This document shows positions 17,445 through 25,805 of a stretch of DNA of 64,000 bases, in pieces. The notes below the pieces were generated by a model that was given only the letters and a program-made list of their open reading frames with translations, had not been told where the DNA came from and searched no databases. The stretch spans positions 1 to 64,000 of the forward strand of contig DASYBC010000145.1 in the NCBI GenBank assembly GCA_036500965.1, given 5' to 3'. This DNA is from AP-15 sp036500965. Its GTDB lineage: Bacteria; Pseudomonadota; Alphaproteobacteria; ATCC43930; CGMCC-115725. A program made the translations under genes and the position numbers. Position 1 is the first letter of the stretch, and each line of letters starts with the position of its first letter.

Positions 17445-17894
17445 ATGTCGCGGCTGTCGCTGTTCAACTCGCCCCTGCTGTTGGGGTTCGACCATTTCGA
17501 GCGAGCGCTCGACCGGGTCAGCAAGATCTCGAGCGACGGGTATCCGCCTTACAACATCGAGCAGCTCGGCGAAAACGCGTTGCGGATCACCTTGGCGGTC
17601 GCCGGGTTTACTATGGGCGATCTCGCGATCACGGTCGAGGACAACCAGCTCGTCGTCCGCGGCAAACAGGCTGAGGACAACGAGCGGGTATATCTGCATC
17701 GCGGCATCGCCGCCCGTCAGTTCCAGCGCTCCTTTGTGCTGGCGGAAGGGATCGAGGTCAGCGGGGCGTGGCTCGATAATGGGTTGCTCCATGTCGATCT
17801 CGTGCGGCCCGAAGTCGAGACCAAGATTCGCACGGTCGAAATCAGGAGCGCAAGCGCGGCCGACCCCGGCGAGGCGAAAGGCTCGCGTAGCTAA
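17445..17894 (+). CDS. Hsp20-family small heat-shock protein
   Basis: A 149-aa alpha-crystallin-type chaperone of the IbpA kind. It holds unfolding proteins for refolding by DnaK/ClpB. The opening MSRLSLFNSPLLLGFDHFER and YPPYNIEQLGENALRITLAVAGF are typical. The crystallin domain continues through LVVRGKQAE and YLHRGIAARQFQRSFVLAEG, with the terminal strand LLHVDLVRPE. ATG 17445 is chosen for the GAGGAG site 8 nt upstream. That site is sequestered in a ROSE-like hairpin. DUF1150 follows 44 nt downstream, a common alphaproteobacterial pairing. Confidence 0.94.
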   Translation: MSRLSLFNSPLLLGFDHFERALDRVSKISSDGYPPYNIEQLGENALRITLAVAGFTMGDLAITVEDNQLVVRGKQAEDNERVYLHRGIAARQFQRSFVLAEGIEVSGAWLDNGLLHVDLVRPEVETKIRTVEIRSASAADPGEAKGSRS

Positions 17895-17938
17895 CGAAGC
17901 GCAGCGACTGGACAAGCCGGGTGCAAGGAAGGACGACA

Positions 17939-18154
17939 ATGGAAAAGATCGAACGGATTCGGCAGATGTCGGCGCGCGAATTGGCGCTCTTCGGCATGCA
18001 GGACATGGCCTATATCAAGCGGGTTGTGGTCGATCAGACCCCTGGCTACGCGGTGCATGCGGCAGACGGCACCCAGATCGCCGTGCTGCCCGATCGCGAT
18101 GTCGCCTTCGCCACCGTGCGCCAGCACGATCTCGAACCTCTGAGCGTGCACTGA
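17939..18154 (+). CDS. DUF1150 family protein
   Basis: A 71-aa protein, MEKIERIRQMSARELALFGM followed by AYIKRVV and the Asp-rich AVLPDRDVAFATVRQHDLEP. This matches the small DUF1150 family found directly downstream of hsp20 in many alphaproteobacteria. The function is unknown; co-induction with Hsp20 by heat is inferred from position. The start has an AAGGAAGGA site. It converges on ptsN. Confidence 0.88.
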   Translation: MEKIERIRQMSARELALFGMQDMAYIKRVVVDQTPGYAVHAADGTQIAVLPDRDVAFATVRQHDLEPLSVH

Positions 18155-18183
18155 AGCCGACTGATCCGCGTGCCCTGAAGAGC

Positions 18184-18648
18184 TTAGACGGCATCGCTCG
18201 CCGTTACATCGGTCAACAAGGCATAGAGCGCATCGGCGTTGTCGGTGCCGCGCAGCTTATCGCAGACCACCCGGTCGCGCAGCAGCCGCGAAACCCGGGC
18301 AAGGGCCTTAAGGTGGTCCGCCCCGGCGGCTTCCGGGGCCAGCAGCAGAAAGATCAGGTCGACCGGCTGGTCGTCGATCGCGTCGAATGGGATCGGCCGC
18401 TCGAGCCGGGCGAAGATGCCATGCAGTTTGGGAAGCCCGGGGAGCCGGCCGTGCGGGATCGCAATGCCCATCCCGATACCGGTGGTGCCCAGGCGCTCGC
18501 GTTCGTTCAATACGTCATAGATTACCCGCTCGTGAACCCCGGTCATCGCGGCGGCGCGCTTGGCCAGCTCCTGCAACGCCTGCCGCTTGTTGGCCGCGCG
18601 CAATTGGGCGACGACGCTTCTCGGCGAGATTAGATCGGCAATCTCCAT
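18184..18648 (-). CDS. ptsN: nitrogen-PTS EIIA component
   Basis: A 154-aa EIIA-Ntr, the terminal phosphate acceptor of the regulatory nitrogen PTS. It is known to act on K+ transport, (p)ppGpp and other targets. The active-site histidine is in GIAIPHGRLPG near residue 66. The N-terminal ADLISPRSVVAQL and the C-terminal LKALARVSRLLRD match the fold. It is the last gene of the rpoN-hpf-ptsN block, the usual order in proteobacteria. Confidence 0.95.
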   Translation of the reverse strand: MEIADLISPRSVVAQLRAANKRQALQELAKRAAAMTGVHERVIYDVLNERERLGTTGIGMGIAIPHGRLPGLPKLHGIFARLERPIPFDAIDDQPVDLIFLLLAPEAAGADHLKALARVSRLLRDRVVCDKLRGTDNADALYALLTDVTASDAV

Positions 18649-18778
18649 CGCTTGGCGCGGCGCTCCCTCCGGCTCTCAACCCGCCTGCGCACGGCGCGGC
18701 GGCGCATCGCGAGCCGATCGGCCGCGCGCGACTGCCGACCGAAAGGGTAGCAGCCTAACCATCAGCAGATGCCACGGT

Positions 18779-19387
18779 TCAAGCCGGCCGGTGAGCTGTG
18801 CGGCGGGCCGGATCGAGCTCGGGATCGATCCAGCCGATGTTTCCGTCGGCACGGCGATACACCAGGTTGAGCTCGCCATGGGACCGGTTGCGAAACAGCA
18901 GCACCGGCGCGCCGGCGAGATCGATGCGCATTGCCGCCTCGCCGACAGTCAGGCGCGGCAGGTCGGTGCTGATCTCGGCGATCACCGCCGGCCCGCCGGC
19001 GGGCTCCTCCTCGGTTTCGGCGTCCTCGATCTCCGGCGCCAACACATAGTCCCGCGCGCGCTCTGCAAGCTCGGCCGGCTCGCGGGCTTTGGCATGGTGA
19101 TCGCGAAGCCGCCGTTTGTAGCGCCGCAGCTGCTTGGCCAGGCGCTCGGCCGCGGCATCGAAGCCGGCATAGGCGTCGCCGGCCGCGGCGCCGGCATTGA
19201 CGACAATTCCGCGGCCAATGCGGAGGGAAACCTCGGCGCGAACCAAATGCGCCTCTTTCGAGACCACGACATGAGCTTCAATCGCGGTCTTGAAATATTT
19301 CTCCAGAATGGACCCGAGGCTCGATTCGACGTGCTGGCGCAGCTTGTCGCCAATCTCGACCTGCTTTCCCGTGACTATCAGCTGCAT
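18779..19387 (-). CDS. hpf: long-form ribosome hibernation promoting factor
   Basis: A 202-aa HPF. The N-terminal domain (MQLIVTGKQVEIGDKLRQHV through AAERLAKQLRRYKRRLRDH) binds between the ribosomal subunits. The C-terminal dimerisation domain (LVYRRADGNIGWIDPE) marks the long form that makes 100S particles by itself. The linker between them is acidic and Glu-rich. ATG 19387 is preferred because it gives the standard N-terminus; the frame upstream lacks family character. It lies 155 nt downstream of rpoN. Confidence 0.94.
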   Translation of the reverse strand: MQLIVTGKQVEIGDKLRQHVESSLGSILEKYFKTAIEAHVVVSKEAHLVRAEVSLRIGRGIVVNAGAAAGDAYAGFDAAAERLAKQLRRYKRRLRDHHAKAREPAELAERARDYVLAPEIEDAETEEEPAGGPAVIAEISTDLPRLTVGEAAMRIDLAGAPVLLFRNRSHGELNLVYRRADGNIGWIDPELDPARRTAHRPA

Positions 19388-19542
19388 GGACCTGATTGCC
19401 TCTTCCGCCGGCCGAGCTGCCGCCGGGCGTCCCACAGGCGAAGTTGGGTACGCCCCAGAGCGCGATCAAGCTCGGGCACGCTAGGCGTCCCTTCCTGATG
19501 CGTCAAGTTCGCCTGCGCGCAGCTGACGCCCCACCTGTCGCG

Positions 19543-21039
19543 CTACAGCGCCAGCAGCTTTTCGCGACGGCGCTGCACCGAGGATGATATTCGCATCGCC
19601 TCGCGGTATTTGGCGACGGTGCGCCGAGCGATGTCGATGCCGTCCCGCTGGAGCAATTCGACGATCCGTTCATCGGACAGGGTGGCATCGGCGGCCTCGC
19701 TGTCGATCAGCCCGCGAATGCGATGCCGCACCGCCTCCGCCGAATGCGGATCGCCGCCGCTCGAGGCCGGAATCGACGAGCTAAAGAAATATTTGAGCTC
19801 ATAGAGCCCGCGCGGCGTGGCCATGTATTTGTTGCTGGTGACGCGGCTGACCGTGCTCTCGTGCATGCCGATGGATTCGGCGATGTCGCGCAGGATCAGC
19901 GGCCGCAACGACTGCACTCCGCGCCGGAAAAATGCGTCCTGCTGACGCACGATCTCCGCCGCAACCTTGAGGATCGTGGTTGCCCGCTGATGCAGCGACT
20001 TGACCAGCCAATTCGCCGCCTGCAGCCGCTCGGTCAGGTAGTCCCGTTCCGCCTTGCTGCGGGTCGCCCTGGTGACCCGGGCAAGATAGCGATTGTTGAC
20101 CAGCACGCGAGGTAGGGTTTCCGGGTTCAGCTCGACGATCCAGCTGCCTTCGGACTGAGCGCGCATCAGAATGTCGGGCACGACCGTCTGCGCCAGCGGC
20201 GGATCGAAGGCGAGGCCCGGCCGCGGATCCAGGGATTTGATCTCGGTGATCATCTCCGCGACGTCCTCGGCGTCGAGTTCGCACACCCGCATCAGCCCGG
20301 CGATGTTGCGTGAAGCGAGCAACGGCAGGTGATCGAGCAGGGTCTGCATTGCCGGGTCGAGCCGGTTGCGGTCGCGCAATTGCAGCGCCAGGCATTCCGG
20401 AAGGTCGCGGGCGAAGACACCCGCCGGATCGAATTGCTGCAGCCGGGCGAGAACCGCCTCGACCCGGGCGAGGGGGCAGCCGAGCATCAACGCCACGCTG
20501 TCGAGCGCGCTGCTGAGGTAGCCCGCTTCATCGAGCAGGTCGAGCAGATGCAGGGCGATCAGCTGGTCGCTCTGCTCGCTGAGGTCGGTCCCGATCTGCT
20601 CCAACAGATGCTCGCGCAGGGTGCGCGGCCGCGCGGCGGTTTGCTCCAGCCCCGGCCGGTCATCGCCGCCGAGCGCACCGTTGCGGCTGCGCCACGATTG
20701 CGGCTCGCCGCCGAGATCGACCGAACCGTCGCCGTCGGCCCCGGCCGAAGCATGCCAATGCTCGGCCGCATCGGGCATCAGCTCGCCGAGCAACGCCTCC
20801 GGCGCCACTGCCGAAGCGGCTTCGTCCGCCGCCGGCAGATCGCCGGTGGGATAGCTTTCCTCGCTGCTCGCCTCGCGCCGTTCGAGCAGCGGGTTCTGCT
20901 GGATTTCGGCATCGACAAAGTCGGTCAGCTCAAGATTGGAGAGCTGCAGCATCTTGATCGCCTGCTGCAGCTGCGGGGTCATTACCAACGTCTGCGACTG
21001 GCGTAGCTCCAGCCGCTGCGAGAAACCCGTCCTATTCAC
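19543..21039 (-). CDS. rpoN: RNA polymerase sigma-54 factor
   Basis: A 498-aa sigma-54. Region I is the Gln/Leu-rich activator-interacting head (RQSQTLVMTPQLQQAIKMLQ). It is followed by the acidic, Ser/Glu-rich region II. Region III includes the core-binding part and the helix-turn-helix (ESTVSRVTSNKYMATPRG). The invariant RpoN box ARRTVAKYRE is near residue 475 and recognises the -24 element. It sits 22 nt from lptB, as in most alphaproteobacteria. Confidence 0.96.
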   Translation of the reverse strand: MNRTGFSQRLELRQSQTLVMTPQLQQAIKMLQLSNLELTDFVDAEIQQNPLLERREASSEESYPTGDLPAADEAASAVAPEALLGELMPDAAEHWHASAGADGDGSVDLGGEPQSWRSRNGALGGDDRPGLEQTAARPRTLREHLLEQIGTDLSEQSDQLIALHLLDLLDEAGYLSSALDSVALMLGCPLARVEAVLARLQQFDPAGVFARDLPECLALQLRDRNRLDPAMQTLLDHLPLLASRNIAGLMRVCELDAEDVAEMITEIKSLDPRPGLAFDPPLAQTVVPDILMRAQSEGSWIVELNPETLPRVLVNNRYLARVTRATRSKAERDYLTERLQAANWLVKSLHQRATTILKVAAEIVRQQDAFFRRGVQSLRPLILRDIAESIGMHESTVSRVTSNKYMATPRGLYELKYFFSSSIPASSGGDPHSAEAVRHRIRGLIDSEAADATLSDERIVELLQRDGIDIARRTVAKYREAMRISSSVQRRREKLLAL

Positions 21040-21061
21040 ATCATGCTCCGATTGGAGCAGC

Positions 21062-21868
21062 TTATAGGCTAAAGCGGTCGCCGAGGAAAACCCGTCTCAC
21101 GTCGGTGTCGGCGACGATTTCAGCGGGTTGCCCTTCCATCAGCACGTGACCCGCGTGCAATATATACGCCCGATCGACGATTTCAAGCGTCTCTCGCACG
21201 TTATGGTCGGTAATCAGCACACCAATCCCGCGATCCCGAAGATGACCGATCAGATCGCGGATGTCGCCAACCGCGATCGGATCGATCCCGGCGAGCGGTT
21301 CGTCGAGTAGGACGAAATGGGGCTGGGTCGCGAGCGCGCGGGCAATCTCGCAACGGCGGCGCTCGCCGCCCGACAGCGCCATCGCCGGGGTGCGGCGCAG
21401 ATGGGTGATCGAAAATTCGGCCAGCAGCGCGTCGAGCCGCGCTTCGCGCGCCCCGGGATCGGGCTCGACGATCTCAAGCAGCGCGCGAATGTTTTGCTCG
21501 ACGGTCAGTCCGCGAAAGATCGAAGCTTCCTGCGGCAGATAGCCGATGCCGCAGCGGGCGCGGCGATACATCGGCAGATCGGTGATGTCCCGGCCGTCGA
21601 GGCTGACCACCCCGGTATCGGCGCCGATCAATCCGGTGAGGATATAGAAGCAGGTGGTCTTGCCGGCGCCATTGGGTCCGAGCAGGCCAACAACCTCGCC
21701 GCGCTGCAGCGATACGTTAACCCCGCGCAGCACCGGCCGCCGCTTGAAGCTCTTGCCCAGCCCCTCTCCCTGCAGACCGCGCCCGCGCAGCGCGCGGTTG
21801 TCTGCGACCAGCCGCGGCCGCCGCCTGCCGGCTACCGCCTCGGCCGCCGATGGGAGCGGAGCGACCAC
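21062..21868 (-). CDS. lptB: LPS export ABC transporter ATP-binding protein
   Basis: A 268-aa ATPase that powers lipopolysaccharide extraction with LptFG. Walker A is LGPNGAGKTTCFYIL, the signature LSGGERRRCEIARAL, Walker B PHFVLLDEPLAGID, and the H-loop LITDHNVRET. The start is placed at GTG 21868, five bases after the lptA stop and preceded by GAGGGG. No ATG is available until the ATPase core. This leaves a basic ~40-residue head (GRRRPRLVADNRALRGRG) before the core, longer than in E. coli. It is co-transcribed with lptA and lptC. Confidence 0.93.
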   Translation of the reverse strand: MVAPLPSAAEAVAGRRRPRLVADNRALRGRGLQGEGLGKSFKRRPVLRGVNVSLQRGEVVGLLGPNGAGKTTCFYILTGLIGADTGVVSLDGRDITDLPMYRRARCGIGYLPQEASIFRGLTVEQNIRALLEIVEPDPGAREARLDALLAEFSITHLRRTPAMALSGGERRRCEIARALATQPHFVLLDEPLAGIDPIAVGDIRDLIGHLRDRGIGVLITDHNVRETLEIVDRAYILHAGHVLMEGQPAEIVADTDVRRVFLGDRFSL

Positions 21869-21873
21869 CCCCC

Positions 21874-22938
21874 TCACGGCTTGGCCGTATCCCTGGCGGC
21901 AGGCTTTGCCGCGCCCGGCGAGCGACCGGCACCCGCATCCTGCCGCACAAACAGGCCCTCGACCCGCGGCGCCGGCGCTCCCGGCTTGGCGGCGACGGTC
22001 ATTATCCGGCTGATGTTGCGGTTGAGATCCATGACCGCATATTGACCCCTGACCACGTCTTGCCCCCGCGTGATCGTGACATTGCCGAGTAATGTAACGA
22101 TGCCGGTATCGGCATTGTAGACCCCGTAATCGCCGCGGCCGATATCGGTCGCGTTCCACACCACGACGTTGCCCTGGGCGTCGATCCGGCTGATTCTGGA
22201 GCCGCCCTCGCCGACATCGGTCGCGCCGGCCCCCGCGCCTCCCCGCTTAGTGGCGCTCGCCGGCGGTTTTGCCGAAGCTTCGCGCGGCCCGGTGCGGGCG
22301 GGAGCGGCAGCGCCCGGCTTGCCCGCGCCCGCGGGTGGCGGCGCCTTGGTCATGTGCGCGGTCAGCACGTCGGCGCGAATGTGCCTGTCGCTGCGCACCG
22401 CGATCGCATCGCCGCGAGCGACCGCGATCTGCTTGTCGTCGTACCATTCAAAGCTGTCGTGCGCGGTCACCACGTCGGTGGGCGTGGTCAGCCGGAGCCC
22501 CTTGCCGGTAATGATCGCGAGTTGCCGATCGATGTCGTAGACCGCCTGGTCGCCGACCACGGTCTGGTTCGGCCCTCTGATCACGACGTGGCCATCGGCG
22601 TCAAGCCGGTAGACCTCATTGCCGCCCTCAGCCGTTTTGCTTTTGTTCGGGCGGTAATGAGCGGTCAGGGTATCGGCGTCCACCTCGGTCGTTCCCCGCT
22701 TGGCAACGGCGTGGCCGCGGGCGACATAAACCTGGGCCTGCTGCTGCCACTCGATGCCCGAATCGGCGGTGATGTCGATCGGGCGCGTATCGTTGGCGTT
22801 GCCGCTGAGGTTCAGACCCTGCGCCGCTGCCGCAACTGCACCGATGACCACGAGCGCAAGCGCCGTGGTCAGCCCCGACACCGCTCGCCGCGGCCAGGCA
22901 CGGCCCGGCATCGGCCGGGGTCGGCGGTCAGCCGGCAT
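21874..22938 (-). CDS. lptA: LPS transport periplasmic protein LptA, two OstA modules
   Basis: A 354-aa periplasmic protein, about twice the size of E. coli LptA. A signal peptide ends near AAAAQGLNL. The first OstA module runs over about residues 45-180 (RPIDITADSGIEW, QVYVARGHAVAKRGTTEVDA, VTAHDSFEWYDD). An Ala/Pro/Gly-rich linker follows. The second module is near 245-320 (RIDAQGNVVVWNAT, TLLGNVTITRGQDVVRGQYA). LptA forms the bridge carrying LPS to the outer membrane. Its start overlaps the lptC stop by 11 nt. Confidence 0.88.
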   Translation of the reverse strand: MPADRRPRPMPGRAWPRRAVSGLTTALALVVIGAVAAAAQGLNLSGNANDTRPIDITADSGIEWQQQAQVYVARGHAVAKRGTTEVDADTLTAHYRPNKSKTAEGGNEVYRLDADGHVVIRGPNQTVVGDQAVYDIDRQLAIITGKGLRLTTPTDVVTAHDSFEWYDDKQIAVARGDAIAVRSDRHIRADVLTAHMTKAPPPAGAGKPGAAAPARTGPREASAKPPASATKRGGAGAGATDVGEGGSRISRIDAQGNVVVWNATDIGRGDYGVYNADTGIVTLLGNVTITRGQDVVRGQYAVMDLNRNISRIMTVAAKPGAPAPRVEGLFVRQDAGAGRSPGAAKPAARDTAKP

Positions 22939-23884
22939 GGCGCCCGATTTTCGCTGCGGCCGGCTCGACCGCTGGCCGCGTCGTCGGGCTCGCCGAAGGG
23001 CCGTGCCGAGGCGTGGCCGGTTCTTCGGCGCCGCTGCCGTTGGCGTCTGAGCTCGCGGCCGGCCGAGGCTTCGCGGCTCGAGGCGAAGCGGCGCCTGGAG
23101 CCGGCGACGCCGCGGCGGCTGCCGCGATCTGCGCCGCCGTCGTCACGATCGCCGGCGGCAGCGCCGGCGGCGGTGGCGCGGCACTGCCGAGCTTGCCCCC
23201 CTTAAGCACGAGATGGGACCGCCCGGTAAAGATAATCGTGTCGCCCTTATCGAGGACGCGGAAACCCTGCCCCCAAACATCTCCCGAGGGGCCGTGGCCG
23301 GCGATCGGATCATGACCCTCGGCGGTGTTGTCGGAAAAATCGGCGTGCGCCTGGCGGGTCACAAACCGGGTCCCGTTCTGGTGGACCAGCGTGACCTTGC
23401 CGAACAGATCGAGAAGCTGCGCCTGCGACTGATAGATGCCGGTCGCCGCGGCCAACGTGATCTTGGCGCCGCCATGTGCGGTCAACTCGGCCCGCGGCCG
23501 TTCGAGCGACAAGAGATTGTTGTGGTTCGGCACCTGGCGGCCGACCGCCGCGGTCATGACATAGGGCCGATTGTAGCGATCGAGCCCGGCATAGCGCGGA
23601 TTGAGCATCTTCAGCTCGCGGGCCTCGCGCAGGTCGATCCCGGGAAACCCGAACCGGACGCTGTCGAGCAGCGGGGCGAGCCGCGGCCAGGCCGCGACCA
23701 GCAGCAGCAGGGCCATCCCGGCTGCCGGAAGCGCGCGCTTCAGAATGGCGACGCGCCGGCTGTAGTGATCGGCCAGGCGCTGCGGCCGCCAATTGTGGGC
23801 GGCCGGCGATGCGCTCGCCAGCCCGACCGCCGGCCCACGCTCGGCTACATGAGCTGGCGCCCTCACCGCCCGATCCGTTCCCAT
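22928..23884 (-). CDS. lptC: LPS export system protein LptC
   Basis: A 318-aa bitopic protein with a single N-terminal transmembrane helix (LPAAGMALLLLVAAWPRLAPLL near residues 50-71) and a periplasmic LptC beta-jellyroll (AVGRQVPNHNNLLSLERPRA, VTLVHQNGTRFVTRQAHADF). After about residue 225 comes a long Ala/Pro-rich tail of some 90 residues that E. coli LptC lacks. ATG 23884 is chosen because it lies 4 nt after the kdsD stop. It receives LPS from LptBFG and hands it to LptA. Confidence 0.86.
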   Translation of the reverse strand: MGTDRAVRAPAHVAERGPAVGLASASPAAHNWRPQRLADHYSRRVAILKRALPAAGMALLLLVAAWPRLAPLLDSVRFGFPGIDLREARELKMLNPRYAGLDRYNRPYVMTAAVGRQVPNHNNLLSLERPRAELTAHGGAKITLAAATGIYQSQAQLLDLFGKVTLVHQNGTRFVTRQAHADFSDNTAEGHDPIAGHGPSGDVWGQGFRVLDKGDTIIFTGRSHLVLKGGKLGSAAPPPPALPPAIVTTAAQIAAAAAASPAPGAASPRAAKPRPAASSDANGSGAEEPATPRHGPSASPTTRPAVEPAAAKIGRHAG

Positions 23885-23888
23885 GCGA

Positions 23889-24899
23889 TCACGCAACACC
23901 GGCACGCAGGCAGTCGTGCATATGGAGAAAACCGATCGGCCGGTCGTCATCGTCGACGACGAACAGCGAGGTAATCGCGGTCCGGTTCATCAGCCCGAGC
24001 GCCTCGGCGGCGAGCGCCGAGGGGCCGATTGTCTTGGGCGCGCGCTGCATCACCTCGCCGACCAGCCGGCCAAGCAGCGCATCGCCCATGTGCCGGCGCA
24101 GGTCGCCGTCGGTCACGATCCCGATCAGCCGCCCCTCGGCATCACACGCGCCGAGGCAGCCAAAGCTCTTCGCCGTCATCAGCAGGATCGCCTCGGACAT
24201 GCACAGGGCCGGCGAGGCCAGCGGGATCGCGGCGCCCCGATGCATGATGTCGGCAACCCGCAGCAGCCGCCGGCCGAGCTTGCCGCCGGGGTGGAATACC
24301 TGGAAATCGGCGCTCGAAAAGCCGCGTCGCTCGAGCAGCGCTATGGCGAGCGCGTCGCCCAGCGCCATCATCACCGTCGTCGAGGTTGTCGGCGCCAGGC
24401 CCATCGGGCAGGCCTCGGCCGCTTCCGGCAGCAGCAGCACTGCATCCGCTGCCGCGGCGAGCGTCGATCCGCCGCCACCGGTGATGGCGATCAGCGGGAT
24501 GCCGAAGCGCCGCGAATAAGCGATGATGTCGGCAAGCTCGGTGGTTTCGCCGGAATTTGACAATGCCAGGATCGCGTCCTCAGACCCGATCATCCCCAGA
24601 TCGCCGTGGCTCGCCTCGCCGGCGTGGACAAATTGCGCCGGGGTTCCGGTCGAAGCCAGCGTCGCCGCAAGCTTGCGAGCAATATGCCCGCTCTTGCCGA
24701 TTCCGGTGACGATGATGCGGCCGCGCGCCGCCGCGCACAGCGAAACGGCGCCGGCAAAGCCGTCGTCGAGCGTGTCGGCCAGACGCTCGAGGCCGATGAT
24801 TTCGGCGCGGATCACCCGACGGGCGACGGCGGCATCATGCTGAGTGGGCCGGATCGGTCGCGCGGCACCGGGCACGGGTGCAGCGAAGAGGTTGTTCAT
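23889..24899 (-). CDS. kdsD: arabinose-5-phosphate isomerase (KpsF/GutQ family)
   Basis: A 336-aa enzyme that converts ribulose 5-phosphate to arabinose 5-phosphate, the first step to KDO for LPS. The SIS domain has TGIGKSGHIARKLAATLAST and GEASHGDLGMIGSEDAILAL. Two CBS domains follow (ADIMHRGAAIPLASP, LIGIVTDGDLRRHMGDAL, and the terminal FVVDDDDRPIGFLHMHDCLR). ATG 24899 is used; an in-frame GTG at 24905 is equally possible. It heads the LPS-export operon kdsD-lptC-lptA-lptB. Confidence 0.94.
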   Translation of the reverse strand: MNNLFAAPVPGAARPIRPTQHDAAVARRVIRAEIIGLERLADTLDDGFAGAVSLCAAARGRIIVTGIGKSGHIARKLAATLASTGTPAQFVHAGEASHGDLGMIGSEDAILALSNSGETTELADIIAYSRRFGIPLIAITGGGGSTLAAAADAVLLLPEAAEACPMGLAPTTSTTVMMALGDALAIALLERRGFSSADFQVFHPGGKLGRRLLRVADIMHRGAAIPLASPALCMSEAILLMTAKSFGCLGACDAEGRLIGIVTDGDLRRHMGDALLGRLVGEVMQRAPKTIGPSALAAEALGLMNRTAITSLFVVDDDDRPIGFLHMHDCLRAGVA

Positions 24900-24967
24900 C
24901 GCCACTCGGCGGGCAAGCCGGTTCGAAGAAGTGACAGCGTCGCGAGCCCCCCTTGCCGATTGCGCGC

Positions 24968-25579
24968 TCAGTGCGCAAAGATGTCTTGCTCCGCCCAGCC
25001 CCCAAGATCAAGCTGCACGCGATAAGGCAAAAATTCAAAGCTGGCGCGGGCCAGCGCTTCGCGCCCCTCGCGGGCCAGAATAGCGTCGAGCCGGTCGCCC
25101 AGCGCATGCAGGTAAAGGACGTCCGCCGCGGCATAGCGCAGCTGCTCGTCGCTCAGATTCGCCGCACCCCAATCCGAGCTTTGCTGCTGCTTGGACAAAT
25201 CGACGTTCAACAGGTCCTTGCACAAATCGCGCAGACCGTGGCGATCGGTGAAGGTGCGCGCCAGCCGCGAGGCGATCTTGGTGCAATACACCGGCAGCGC
25301 CATGACTCCGAGATAGTGATAGAGCATGGCCAGATCGAAGCGCGCAAAGTGAAACAGCTTGGTGACGCAAGGATCGGCGAGCAATCGGCGCAGCCGCGGC
25401 GCGGCATAGCTGCCGGGGGCAAATTGCACCAGATGCGCGTCGCCGTCGCCGGCTGAGAGCTGGACGACGCATAGCCGATCGCGATGTGGGTTGAGGCCCA
25501 TCGCCTCGGTGTCGATCGCCACCCGCAGGCCGAGCTCGACATCCTCGGGCAGGTCGCCGTGATGCAGCCGATAGCTCAT
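24968..25579 (-). CDS. RNase D-like 3'-5' exonuclease
   Basis: A 203-aa DEDDy exonuclease domain protein without the HRDC domains of full RNase D. Exo I is VAIDTEAMGL (Asp, Glu), Exo II LFHFARFDLAML, and Exo III RYAAADVLYLHAL with the Tyr-x3-Asp pair. Short proteins of this type are common in alphaproteobacteria and probably trim structured RNAs; the substrate is inferred. It is immediately upstream of the kdsD operon on the same strand, 68 nt away. Confidence 0.92.
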   Translation of the reverse strand: MSYRLHHGDLPEDVELGLRVAIDTEAMGLNPHRDRLCVVQLSAGDGDAHLVQFAPGSYAAPRLRRLLADPCVTKLFHFARFDLAMLYHYLGVMALPVYCTKIASRLARTFTDRHGLRDLCKDLLNVDLSKQQQSSDWGAANLSDEQLRYAAADVLYLHALGDRLDAILAREGREALARASFEFLPYRVQLDLGGWAEQDIFAH

Positions 25580-25611
25580 TTACGACGACCGAGGATCGCG
25601 GCGCCGCCGAG

Positions 25612-25698
25612 TGGTGCCCAGGAGAAGACTCGAACTTCCACGAGCAATCGCCCACTAGAACCTGAATCTAGCGCGTCTACCAATTCCGCCACCTGGGC
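25612..25698 (-). tRNA. tRNA-Leu (CAG)
   Basis: An 87-nt class II tRNA with encoded CCA. The acceptor GCCCAGG pairs with CCTGGGC, and the D arm is GGCGGAATTGGTAGACGC. The anticodon loop TTCAGGT gives anticodon CAG, and a long variable arm (TGGGCGATTGCTCG) is present. The T arm is GTTCGAGTC. It lies alone between the exonuclease and TauD-like genes. Confidence 0.96.
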
Positions 25699-25805
25699 CT
25701 CTCGGAACGAGCGGAAATAAGCCCGGGCTCGTTCGATGTCAACGGATTGCACGCGCAACGGCGCTCAATTGCTGGCACGGGGCCGGATTGTCGCCGCCAC
25801 CCGGG

